Source of the DNA: Anaerolineae bacterium
GTDB lineage: Bacteria; Chloroflexota; Anaerolineae; Aggregatilineales; Phototrophicaceae
Length of the DNA: 64,000 nt
Assembly (NCBI GenBank): GCA_019912965.1
Contig: JAIOHM010000236.1
Coordinates: 42,590-106,589 of the forward strand
Direction of reading: 5' to 3'
Positions 20,413-27,692 of this stretch are shown piece after piece (the first letter of the stretch is position 1; each line of letters starts with the position of its first letter). Under the pieces are notes generated by a model that was given only the letters and a program-made list of their open reading frames with translations, was not told the origin of the DNA and did not search any database. The translations under genes and the position numbers were made by a program.

Positions 20413-20748
20413 TTAGGGTGTGCTGGCCTGTGCTGTTGCTGCCTCTGCCTGCTGTGTCGCCATTTGAATGATGTAGGTTGCGGTGGCTTGCATCTCGCCA
20501 AGCTGATTTTCGTCTGTCACAAAGAGGGCTTGTGCGGTGGCAGTAGCTTGCTGGATGAGATAGGTCGCGGTGATCTGAAATTCGTCTGGATTATTCACCA
20601 CGTTATTTGCTGTATTGTTGGTTGATGTGCTGCCCGCACTGACGATCAGCATTGCTAAGATGCCCAGCCCAAAACCGACCAGCAGCAGCCACCATTGAAA
20701 CCGTCGCGGTGAATCATTCTTGCGCTTTTCGTCTGATAAGAATCCCAT
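20413..20748 (-). CDS. Small single-pass membrane protein with Ala/Thr repeats
   Basis: 111 residues starting at ATG 20748, 7 bases after GGGAG. A basic N-terminus precedes one membrane helix (WWLLLVGFGLGILAMLIVSA, about residues 19-38), then an outside tail with two related segments, TATYLIQQATATAQALF and TATYIIQMATQQAEAAT. Such ATAT-rich helical tails are frequent in Chloroflexota membrane proteins. No function can be assigned. It lies 122 bp downstream of the TIR gene on the same strand, but no link is shown. Confidence 0.65.
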   Translation of the reverse strand: MGFLSDEKRKNDSPRRFQWWLLLVGFGLGILAMLIVSAGSTSTNNTANNVVNNPDEFQITATYLIQQATATAQALFVTDENQLGEMQATATYIIQMATQQAEAATAQASTP

Positions 20749-20870
20749 CACACATCTCCCTTACGGTTACTATTTCTATTGCTGATATACGTGTGTATGG
20801 GAATGTGGGTTGCGGCTTATCCAAATCTATACAACAGTGGATGGATCTGGTCACACCCATAAAAATGCTT

Positions 20871-22034
20871 TCAATTCAGTTTTACAATCCTGAAGCCTCG
20901 AAGGAAATTTCGATCTTGTGGATACCCACCAGAACGATGTGTAATCGTTAGGAGTGAAGGATCATCATAATATGAACCACCCCGCAGCAATCGCAAGCCG
21001 CTTTGCGATACATCAACGCTTTCTGTTCCCCAGCCATTCAGGCACCATTCCCAAACATTTCCACTCATGTGCATAACCCCAAATGGACTGCTCCCGGATG
21101 AATACAGGGTAACAGGCGATGTACCTTTCCGATCAGCGCTGCATCGTGCAGCGTCGAATTCATTTCCCCATGGATACTTGCGATAAGTATCGCCTTGCGC
21201 TGCTCGCTGCCACTGCTGTTCGGTTGGCAGTGAAATTGTCTCTCCGGTAAAGGCACTTAACCATACACAAAAAGCCATCCCCTCGTACCATGTTACATTC
21301 GTTCTCGGACGATCATTACCGGGAAATGTGGTTGGCTGCGGTTCCTGATTTTTTACACGCCAGTCCCGCGCATCTGCGGAAAAATCCCACCATTGGGGAT
21401 TTGAATAACCATCCCGATGATCGATAAAGGTTTGAAACTGCATGTTCGTTATTGGAAACCGGGCAATATTGAACGAGCCAATTTCATATTTTCCGCCACC
21501 GGTTCCGGCAGGAACATATTGACTGGCGTCACTCAACATAATCGTTCCGGCGGAAATGGAACACCATTCAAATGGTTTGGGCAACAGGCTCAAGGTATCA
21601 GGCAGATGCTGGGCAGGTTGTGAAATACTTTGATCACCCAATCGCTGGTTGATAGAACCCACCAACCGCATTACCCCGGCTGTGTATTGTCCGGCATGGC
21701 GCAAATCAACCCATTGGAAGGTCGCAAACCCAAACGGAATGGCCTCTTTTTCCTCTCCACGCGCCAGGATAAGAAAAACGGGTTTATTTTGTAGCTCAGC
21801 AAAATCAATCTCCGCCCGAACCCATCTTGAATTGGTCGCATCTGGCGAGAGAATAACAACCAGACAGCCTGCGTTTAAAATAGCTTCCTCAATCGCCCGT
21901 TTCCACGATGATGTCCCCGGCTCAATCCCCTCATCAGTCCATACGGTTAATCCCGCGGAACGAAAATCATCCCGTATCCGTATCATCATCTCGGAATCGG
22001 TTCGGCTGTAGCTGAGAAAAATGTGATGCTGCAT
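20871..22034 (-). CDS. TIR domain fused to FGE-sulfatase/C-type-lectin-fold domain
   Basis: 387 residues. Residues 3-130 form a TIR_2 domain: IFLSYSRTDSEMMIRI, GLTVWTDEGIEPG, and SPDATNSRWVRAE with E75 at the place of the catalytic Glu of NAD-cleaving TIRs. Residues about 155-387 are a formylglycine-generating-enzyme (SUMF1) fold: FPITNMQFQTFI, TNVTWYEGMAFCVWLS, LPTEQQWQRAAQG, MSGNVWEWCLNGW, LLRGGSYYDD and FLRGFRIVK. The paired active-site Cys of true FGE are absent in the RGGSY loop, so this part probably binds ligands. Known TIR fusions of this kind are suspected conflict or signalling proteins. AGGT precedes the ATG. No reverse transcriptase or NLR ATPase lies nearby. Confidence 0.85.
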   Translation of the reverse strand: MQHHIFLSYSRTDSEMMIRIRDDFRSAGLTVWTDEGIEPGTSSWKRAIEEAILNAGCLVVILSPDATNSRWVRAEIDFAELQNKPVFLILARGEEKEAIPFGFATFQWVDLRHAGQYTAGVMRLVGSINQRLGDQSISQPAQHLPDTLSLLPKPFEWCSISAGTIMLSDASQYVPAGTGGGKYEIGSFNIARFPITNMQFQTFIDHRDGYSNPQWWDFSADARDWRVKNQEPQPTTFPGNDRPRTNVTWYEGMAFCVWLSAFTGETISLPTEQQWQRAAQGDTYRKYPWGNEFDAARCSADRKGTSPVTLYSSGSSPFGVMHMSGNVWEWCLNGWGTESVDVSQSGLRLLRGGSYYDDPSLLTITHRSGGYPQDRNFLRGFRIVKLN

Positions 22035-22224
22035 GACGTTTACCTGCTATAGAAGTCATTATTCGTCTTGATGAAAATTATAGCGCCAGGTCATGGTTCG
22101 AATCCGCTAACTTTTGTTGACTTACTAGGAACTTATGTTCTAAAATAAGATTTGATTGTGTAGATGAACGCACCTATTGGCGGCGAAATATTCCACCGCC
22201 AATGACATCGCCGCCGCCGCCAAA

Positions 22225-22285
22225 GATTCGCAAGATTCAAAAAAGGGTTGTGTGAATCTGACGAAATTGACAAATCTTGCGAATC
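22225..22285. repeat. 13-bp perfect inverted repeat GATTCGCAAGATT
   Basis: GATTCGCAAGATT at 22225-22237 and its exact complement AATCTTGCGAATC at 22273-22285, separated by 35 bases. It could be a hairpin end of the SH3b transcript, a small mobile-element remnant, or a regulatory dyad for the TIR gene. Confidence 0.75.
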
Positions 22286-22298
22286 ATCACGCGAGAAA

Positions 22299-22313
22299 TG
22301 TCATTAAATGACA
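22299..22313. repeat. 15-bp palindrome TGTCATT-A-AATGACA
   Basis: Perfect 7-1-7 dyad, shaped like a repressor operator, 26 bp past the stop codon of the SH3b gene. Confidence 0.6.
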
Positions 22314-22338
22314 GATTGACATTGACGACATTTGCGAC

Positions 22339-23448
22339 TTATTTCACCGCCAAGCGTTCGATGTCATCATTCAATCGCCCAAAGCGCGCCGCTGCCCATC
22401 CGGTCTGCCCTTCGTAGACCAACTGCACCCAAACATTATTGGCTGTGCGTCCGATGGCTTGAGCAATCGCGTTGAAGGGAATACGCACCAAAGTCTCAGC
22501 ATTGGTATCCGGGGCGCTCCGCAAACGAACCGTGTAAAGCGCCGTGAATTGCAGTGCATCCGCCGGAGCAACCGCCGGTTGTGAAGCAGTGGTAGAAGGC
22601 GCGCCGCCGGAAACGGTGACGAAGCCCGCGCTCACATAACCGATCTGCCCTTTAAAATCGATCTTGTACCAGTCGCCGGATTGTTCCAGCATGGCGTAAC
22701 TTTCGCCGGGGTTAATCTGACCGATACGCTCAAAATTAGTGCCTGCGCCGCTGCGAACATTGACGCGCGATACACCTGCCGTTACCACCTGTCCGGTTGG
22801 GGCAGCAGGCGCGGCGGGTGCTGATGGGACTGTGCTGGGTATGCCGAGCAAAAAGGCTTCATCCCAATACACACCGTTGGGATTCGTGGGCTGGGACTGT
22901 GTAGCATACAGGAACAGCGTCACCGTTCCCGATTTGGATTTGGTGAGGACGTTCAGGTAATTCCACTGGCGTAAACTACCCGACCATCCCGACCAGACCA
23001 CATTCGGGCTGCCGGGGTCTGCCCCGCCGAAGGGGTCAATGCCTACCCGCACCGAACTGGTCAGATCGTTTTCCAGATAGGCCCATGCCCCACCCTGCAC
23101 ATCGGTATCGGGGACAACCGGGACATGTTGATAAATGTAAGCCGTGAATGTGCCGCCGCCGCGTGCCATGTTGAACGAAAACAGGCCAGAGCGTTTCAAA
23201 TAGGCACTGTGGGGATAACCGGAAGGATGCACATTTTGCCACGAGGCGTCATGTGGCGCGGTGATAATGCCGCCCCACCAACCCTGCGGCGCGTTATACC
23301 ATGTGGCTGGGTCAAGCGGGTCTTGGCTGATGAGGGTGTAGGTTTCGCTGTCGAAGCCCGGATTTTGCAGCAGATTGGACGATTGGGCAGCGACCGGAAC
23401 GGCCAGCAGCGCCAGAAACAATGAGAGCATGGTCGTCAAAAATTTCAT
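22339..23448 (-). CDS. Secreted protein with two SH3b domains
   Basis: 369 residues with a signal peptide (MKFLTTMLSLFLALLAVPVAAQ). Residues about 25-205 look like a galactose-binding-type beta-sandwich (NLLQNPGFDSETY start; GVYWDEAFLLG end). Two bacterial SH3 domains follow: about 225-280 (VNVRSGAGTNFERIGQINPG) and about 305-365 (VRLRSAPDTNAETLVRIPFN). SH3b domains commonly bind cell-wall peptides, so a surface adhesion or wall role is likely. No catalytic domain is visible. Confidence 0.8.
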   Translation of the reverse strand: MKFLTTMLSLFLALLAVPVAAQSSNLLQNPGFDSETYTLISQDPLDPATWYNAPQGWWGGIITAPHDASWQNVHPSGYPHSAYLKRSGLFSFNMARGGGTFTAYIYQHVPVVPDTDVQGGAWAYLENDLTSSVRVGIDPFGGADPGSPNVVWSGWSGSLRQWNYLNVLTKSKSGTVTLFLYATQSQPTNPNGVYWDEAFLLGIPSTVPSAPAAPAAPTGQVVTAGVSRVNVRSGAGTNFERIGQINPGESYAMLEQSGDWYKIDFKGQIGYVSAGFVTVSGGAPSTTASQPAVAPADALQFTALYTVRLRSAPDTNAETLVRIPFNAIAQAIGRTANNVWVQLVYEGQTGWAAARFGRLNDDIERLAVK

Positions 23449-23464
23449 GTTTACTTCTTTCTCG

Positions 23465-23986
23465 TTACCAGGGTGTTCCGCAGAAATCTATCGTTCCACC
23501 CGGCCATGGTTGGTTAGTGCAGGGATAAATCAGCGCATGGGTTTCACCACTAAAGGCATAAGCTTCCCCATCCTGTTGATAACAAATCGAACCCGAAACC
23601 GCTTGCCAGCCCAACGACTGATAGTAGGCCAGCAAATGTCCCCCGCAAATCAGCAGCGCAAACGGGGCTTTCAACTCATCCCGGATGAACTCAACCGCCC
23701 ATTTTACCCCAGCCGCCGCGTAACCCTTTTTCCTGTATTTCAGTGGGGTCATCACACCGCTAATCCCACCCACATGCAGCGGCAGACCACAAACCGTAAT
23801 CGTGCGCTCAATGATTTCAAGGCTGCTGACCCAATCTTGCTCTTCGTATACAAACAACATCCAATCCGCGCCTGCCCATTGAATATCGCTCAATGGCGAA
23901 CCAGCGAATATCACATGTTCACGCTGCTCAAGTTCATGCCTCAGCGCAGGCGGGATTGCTTCAGTGCGAATGATCTGAAAATGCAC
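23465..23986 (-). CDS. GNAT-family N-acetyltransferase
   Basis: 173 residues from a GTG start at 23986, placed 9 bases after GGAG; a TTG two codons earlier is too close to that site. The acetyl-CoA-binding motif is GGISGVMTPLKYRKKGYAAA, with the Gly/Arg-rich loop weakly conserved, followed by AFALLICGGHLLAYYQSLGW, the GNAT helix-strand that ends in YxSLGW. It acetylates an unknown amine. It follows the gamma-synthase gene almost without a gap, so the two are likely one transcript. Confidence 0.75.
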   Translation of the reverse strand: MHFQIIRTEAIPPALRHELEQREHVIFAGSPLSDIQWAGADWMLFVYEEQDWVSSLEIIERTITVCGLPLHVGGISGVMTPLKYRKKGYAAAGVKWAVEFIRDELKAPFALLICGGHLLAYYQSLGWQAVSGSICYQQDGEAYAFSGETHALIYPCTNQPWPGGTIDFCGTPW

Positions 23987-23992
23987 ACCCAA

Positions 23993-25126
23993 TTACTCCA
24001 ATGCCTGCCGCAAATCAGCAATCAGATCGTCCACATGCTCAATGCCCACGCTCAACCGTACCAACGCGGTATCCACTGGGAACGGGCTGTTGGCGGTGCT
24101 GGCATGGGTCATGCTGTAGGGGTGTTCGATCAGGCTTTCGACTCCACCCAGACTTTCGGCCAGCGCGAACAATTTGGTGCGGCTGACCATGCGTTTAGCG
24201 GCTTCCGGGCTTTCCAGAATGATGCTGACCATCCCGCCGAAACCATTCATCTGCTTTTTAGCCAGTTCGTGCTGAGGATGGCTTTCCAAACCGGGATAAA
24301 TCACCTGTTTAACGGCGTGATGATCTTCCAGAAAACGGGCGATTTGCAACCCATTGTAACTGTGACGTTCCATGCGTACCGTCAGCGTTTTGATGCCACG
24401 CATGACCAAGAAGCAGTCCATCGGCCCCGGCACCGAACCCACCGCGTTTTGCAGAAATTTGAGTTCGTTGTAGAGCTTTTCGTCATTCAGAGCCAGCACA
24501 CCGCCCACCGCATCGCTGTGACCGCCCAGATATTTGGTGCTGCTGTGCATCACAATATCCGCGCCAAAGGTCAACGGCTGCTGCAAGGCTGGACTGGCAA
24601 AGGTGTTATCCACACCCACCAACACATCACCGGGGGCAGCGTCCGCCAGCGCGCGCATATCGGCCAGCGCCAGCAGTGGATTAGTCGGCGTTTCCAGCCA
24701 GAGCAAGCGGGTTTGCGGAGTAAAAGCGTTCTTTACGGCTTCCAGATCAGTCTGGTTTACCCAGCTAAACTTCAGGCCATAACGGGCATACACCCGTTCA
24801 AACAAGCGGTACGTCCCGCCGTAAACATCGTTGCCCACAATGATATGATCGCCGGGGTTGAGCAGCCGCAGTACGCAGTCGATGGCCGCCAATCCACTGG
24901 CGAAGGCCAGCCCATAGCGCCCCTTTTCAATCGCTGCAATCAGTTCTTCCAACGCGGTGCGAGTGGGGTTGCCGCTGCGGCTGTATTCATACCCTTTATG
25001 CTCACCCGGCGCGCTCTGCACGAAGGTTGAGGTTTGGTAAATCGGCGTCATAATTGCGCCTGTAGCCGGGTCAGGTTCCTGCCCGGCATGAATGGCGAGG
25101 GTATCCAGATGATAATTTTCAGACAT
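23993..25126 (-). CDS. metB: Cystathionine gamma-synthase/lyase (Cys/Met metabolism PLP enzyme)
   Basis: 377 residues starting at MSENYHLDTLAIHAGQ, ATG 25126, 8 bases after AAAGGG; a GTG three codons upstream is less likely. Fold type I PLP enzyme of the Cys/Met family: YSRSGNPTRTALE and GLAFASGLAAID contact PLP, K198 in SSTKYLGGHSDAVGG binds it. It either makes cystathionine from an activated homoserine or cleaves it to cysteine; sequence alone does not separate the two. With the cystathionine beta-synthase at 16853 a lyase role (reverse transsulfuration) is attractive. Confidence 0.88.
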   Translation of the reverse strand: MSENYHLDTLAIHAGQEPDPATGAIMTPIYQTSTFVQSAPGEHKGYEYSRSGNPTRTALEELIAAIEKGRYGLAFASGLAAIDCVLRLLNPGDHIIVGNDVYGGTYRLFERVYARYGLKFSWVNQTDLEAVKNAFTPQTRLLWLETPTNPLLALADMRALADAAPGDVLVGVDNTFASPALQQPLTFGADIVMHSSTKYLGGHSDAVGGVLALNDEKLYNELKFLQNAVGSVPGPMDCFLVMRGIKTLTVRMERHSYNGLQIARFLEDHHAVKQVIYPGLESHPQHELAKKQMNGFGGMVSIILESPEAAKRMVSRTKLFALAESLGGVESLIEHPYSMTHASTANSPFPVDTALVRLSVGIEHVDDLIADLRQALE

Positions 25127-25238
25127 GTTAAACACCCTTTAAGTTGGGGATTGGAAAATGTTTTCGCCGCTAGTATAACACGGCGGTTTATAGCCATCAG
25201 CCGTTATCCTTCAGCAAAATACACCAAGAAGCATCATC

Positions 25239-25874
25239 ATGATTGAATCGAAACCCAAACATTTCATCGCCATCGCCGGGAACATCGGCGCGGGAAAAAG
25301 CACCCTCACGGGTATGTTGAGCAAGACGTTCGGATGGGAGCCTTTCTACGAAGCCAATGCCGAAAATCCCTATCTGGCGGACTTCTATCAAGATATGCAG
25401 CGATGGAGTTTCCATTCACAGGTATTCTTTTTGGGAAAACGGCTGGAACATCACCATCAACTGGTGCTGCATCCCGGCAGCGTGGTACAAGACCGCACAG
25501 TCTATGAAGATGCTGAAATATTCGCCCGCAACCTGTACGATCACGGCAATATGAGCGACCGCGATTACGATGCTTACCGCCGCCTATACGAAGCGATCAG
25601 CGCCTTCCTCCCCCCGCCCGACCTGATGATTTATCTCCAAAGCAGTGTAGATTCGCTCATCAGCCACATCGCCAAACGTGGGCGAGAATATGAACGGACG
25701 ATCTCCCCTGAATATTTGACCCGATTGAACACCCTTTATGATCGGTGGATTGACGGTTGGAAAGCCTGCCCGGTACTGCGGATAACAATGGACGACACTG
25801 ATTTTCAGCATCACCAACCCGATTTGGAACGCATCATCGCGCAGGTAACGGACATGCTGGCAGAACGCGCTTAA
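25239..25874 (+). CDS. Deoxynucleoside kinase (dAdo/dGuo kinase family)
   Basis: 211 residues. It phosphorylates deoxynucleosides in the salvage pathway. The P-loop is AGNIGAGKST at residues about 10-19, VVQDRTVYED carries the DR(S/T) catalytic motif near residue 85, and the LID has RGREYERTIS. Length and motifs match bacterial dNK/dAK-dGK enzymes. The ribosome site is weak. The gene is followed by a methyltransferase after 76 bp. Confidence 0.88.
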   Translation: MIESKPKHFIAIAGNIGAGKSTLTGMLSKTFGWEPFYEANAENPYLADFYQDMQRWSFHSQVFFLGKRLEHHHQLVLHPGSVVQDRTVYEDAEIFARNLYDHGNMSDRDYDAYRRLYEAISAFLPPPDLMIYLQSSVDSLISHIAKRGREYERTISPEYLTRLNTLYDRWIDGWKACPVLRITMDDTDFQHHQPDLERIIAQVTDMLAERA

Positions 25875-25950
25875 ACACCCTATGCACTTGTTGAAGGTTG
25901 GGGTGGTTATTACAATGATGCCCAATACACGATAATCATAGGGGCAAACG

Positions 25951-26826
25951 ATGAGTTCAATTGAGCGCATGATACGGAAGGGCTTCAACACGGTCGGGCT
26001 GGATTTAAAGCGGTTGAAGAAAATCGACCCCAACCTGAAACAATATTATGCGCTCTATCCCGAAGATAGTGTGAAAAATCGGCGGTTCTACAATGTGGGT
26101 GCGGGACTGTTCCGCCATCCTGCCTGGACAAATATCGATCACTTCAGCGAATGGTATAAAGGCAACGTCACTGATATTGATTATGATCTGGAATCGCTAA
26201 AGCCTTTCCCCATTTCCGATAACTCAGCAGAGGTGGTCTACAGCAGCCATACAGTTGAGCATATTTCCAATGCTGCGGCTCAAAATCTCTTCAATGAAGC
26301 CTACCGAGTCCTGAAACCGGGCGGTTACTTACGAGTAACAACCCCTAATATTGATCTTGAATCCCGTGCCTACCTGCATAACGACCGTGATTATTTCTAC
26401 TGGATTGAACGTTATTCACAGGCAGCAGAAATTGAACGGATTAACATCGACCGCCCCATGAGCGAAGCGTCGATTCAGCAGATTTTCCTTTCGCACTTTG
26501 CTTCTTCCGCGTGTCTGCTGCATAAAGATGGCGCAAAAGAACGCATCACCGATGAAGAACTTGACCGCGTTTTCCGCGAGATGCCCTATGAGCATGCACT
26601 GGATTATTGCATTTCCAAGTGTGATCCAGAGGTACAGAAAAAGTATCCGGGCAATCACATCAACTGGTGGAATCACGATAAGATGTCGCGCATGTTCCAA
26701 CAAGCTGGATTTGCGAAAATCTATCGCTCTGGCTATGGGCAGAGTTTTTGTCCCGTACTCCGGCATACCGATTATTTCGATAACACCCATCCCAAAATCT
26801 CACTCTACGTCGAAGCCATCAAGTAA
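25951..26826 (+). CDS. SAM-dependent methyltransferase (type 11)
   Basis: 291 residues. The usable motifs are RFYNVGAGLFRHPAWTNID (motif I region), EVVYSSHTVEHISNAAA (motif IV with the H-x-x-EH signature of type-11 enzymes) and YRVLKPGGYLRVTTPN (post-motif). The C-terminal half carries NHINWWNHDKMSRMFQQAGF, seen in methyltransferases linked with polysaccharide genes, yet no glycosyltransferase lies beside it. Substrate unknown. GGGG precedes the ATG. Confidence 0.8.
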   Translation: MSSIERMIRKGFNTVGLDLKRLKKIDPNLKQYYALYPEDSVKNRRFYNVGAGLFRHPAWTNIDHFSEWYKGNVTDIDYDLESLKPFPISDNSAEVVYSSHTVEHISNAAAQNLFNEAYRVLKPGGYLRVTTPNIDLESRAYLHNDRDYFYWIERYSQAAEIERINIDRPMSEASIQQIFLSHFASSACLLHKDGAKERITDEELDRVFREMPYEHALDYCISKCDPEVQKKYPGNHINWWNHDKMSRMFQQAGFAKIYRSGYGQSFCPVLRHTDYFDNTHPKISLYVEAIK

Positions 26827-26911
26827 CTTATGAAAAGTCACTGAATAGTTAAGCAGGCTATATGGACATTTTCCATAAACCGTGCTAAACTTCGTCTATC
26901 CTATTTATCTG

Positions 26912-26926
26912 ATTCATCTGATGAAT
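26912..26926. promoter_or_regulatory. Palindromic operator candidate ATTCATC-T-GATGAAT
   Basis: Perfect 7-1-7 dyad ending 10 bp before the GTG start of the GntR gene, where an autoregulatory operator would be expected. The dyad shape fits a dimeric FCD-GntR regulator; binding is inference. Confidence 0.5.
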
Positions 26927-26936
26927 TGAGGCCCAA

Positions 26937-27653
26937 GTGGCCGATATTAACCTCGACTCTGATCTGCTGAATTACATTGTCAAACGCGGTTTCCACCCCG
27001 GCGACCGTCTGCCGACCCTGAGCGAACTGGAATCCCCGGAACATTTGGGAATCAATGTGAGCAAAGTACGGGAGCAGCTTGAGGTTGCGCGGGCGTTGGG
27101 GCTGGTCGAGGTTCGTTCTAAAATCGGGACGCGGCTGAAAGAATACAGTTTTACCCCGGCAGTGCGCCTCAGTTTATTCTTCGCGCTGGCGACTGATCTG
27201 CACTACTTTGAGCAGTTCAGTGCCGTGCGGACTCACCTTGAGGTGGCCTTCTGGCACGAAGCGTGCAAACTGCTTCAGGAAAGCGATATTCAGGAACTAC
27301 GGGGTTATATCCTGGCCGCCCGCGCCAAGCTGAACGACCGCCACATCCGCATTCCGCTGGATGAACACCGCGCTTTCCATCTGACTATTTTCAAGCATTT
27401 AGAAAACCCGTTTGTCCTCGGCCTGCTGGAAGCCTACTGGGATGCCTACGAAGCGGTGGAACTCAACCGTTACGCAGACTTCAGTTATCACCAACAGGTC
27501 TGGGATTATCATGAACGCATTCTTAACGCGATTTGCGCCGGTGACTTCGACGCGGCACAGAAGGCGTTCATCGAACACACCCGTTTGCTGCATCACCAGC
27601 CCCGAATGCAGGACATGGAAAACATTGCCATTGAGACCGAAGTCACCGAATAG
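26937..27653 (+). CDS. GntR-family transcriptional regulator (FadR/FCD type)
   Basis: 238 residues from a GTG start behind GAGG; no in-frame ATG is available upstream. The N-terminal winged helix (residues 5-70) has FHPGDRLPTLSELESPEHLG and VSKVREQLEVARALGLVEVR. The C-terminal FCD-type helical domain includes EHRAFHLTIFKHLENPFV and YHERILNAICAGDFDAAQKA, with the His/Asp residues that hold a metal or ligand. It lies 39 bp upstream of korA and probably controls it and itself. Confidence 0.88.
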   Translation: MADINLDSDLLNYIVKRGFHPGDRLPTLSELESPEHLGINVSKVREQLEVARALGLVEVRSKIGTRLKEYSFTPAVRLSLFFALATDLHYFEQFSAVRTHLEVAFWHEACKLLQESDIQELRGYILAARAKLNDRHIRIPLDEHRAFHLTIFKHLENPFVLGLLEAYWDAYEAVELNRYADFSYHQQVWDYHERILNAICAGDFDAAQKAFIEHTRLLHHQPRMQDMENIAIETEVTE

Positions 27654-27692
27654 GCCGAAAGGACGCAGACAGGCTGCGTAAAAGGAATTTTT

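Larger units (their letters stand above)
22035..22338. other. 304-bp gene-free gap with several inverted repeats
   Basis: No coding region is supported. Going left to right it holds a leader for the TIR gene, an 8-bp stem ATTGGCGG/CCGCCAAT (22176-22183, 22196-22203), a 13-bp perfect inverted repeat (22225-22237 and 22273-22285) and a 15-bp palindrome (22299-22313). The last two lie just after the SH3b gene and upstream of the TIR gene on the minus strand. Confidence 0.7.

Noticed and set aside
20871..22034. Diversity-generating retroelement target
   Set aside because: The FGE-like C-terminus fits the fold of such targets, but no reverse transcriptase or template repeat is present in the window.
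23375..25030. 551-residue plus-strand reading frame spanning the GNAT and gamma-synthase genes
   Set aside because: Antisense to two conserved genes, composition rich in His/Gln/Arg, no motif; a codon-bias shadow.
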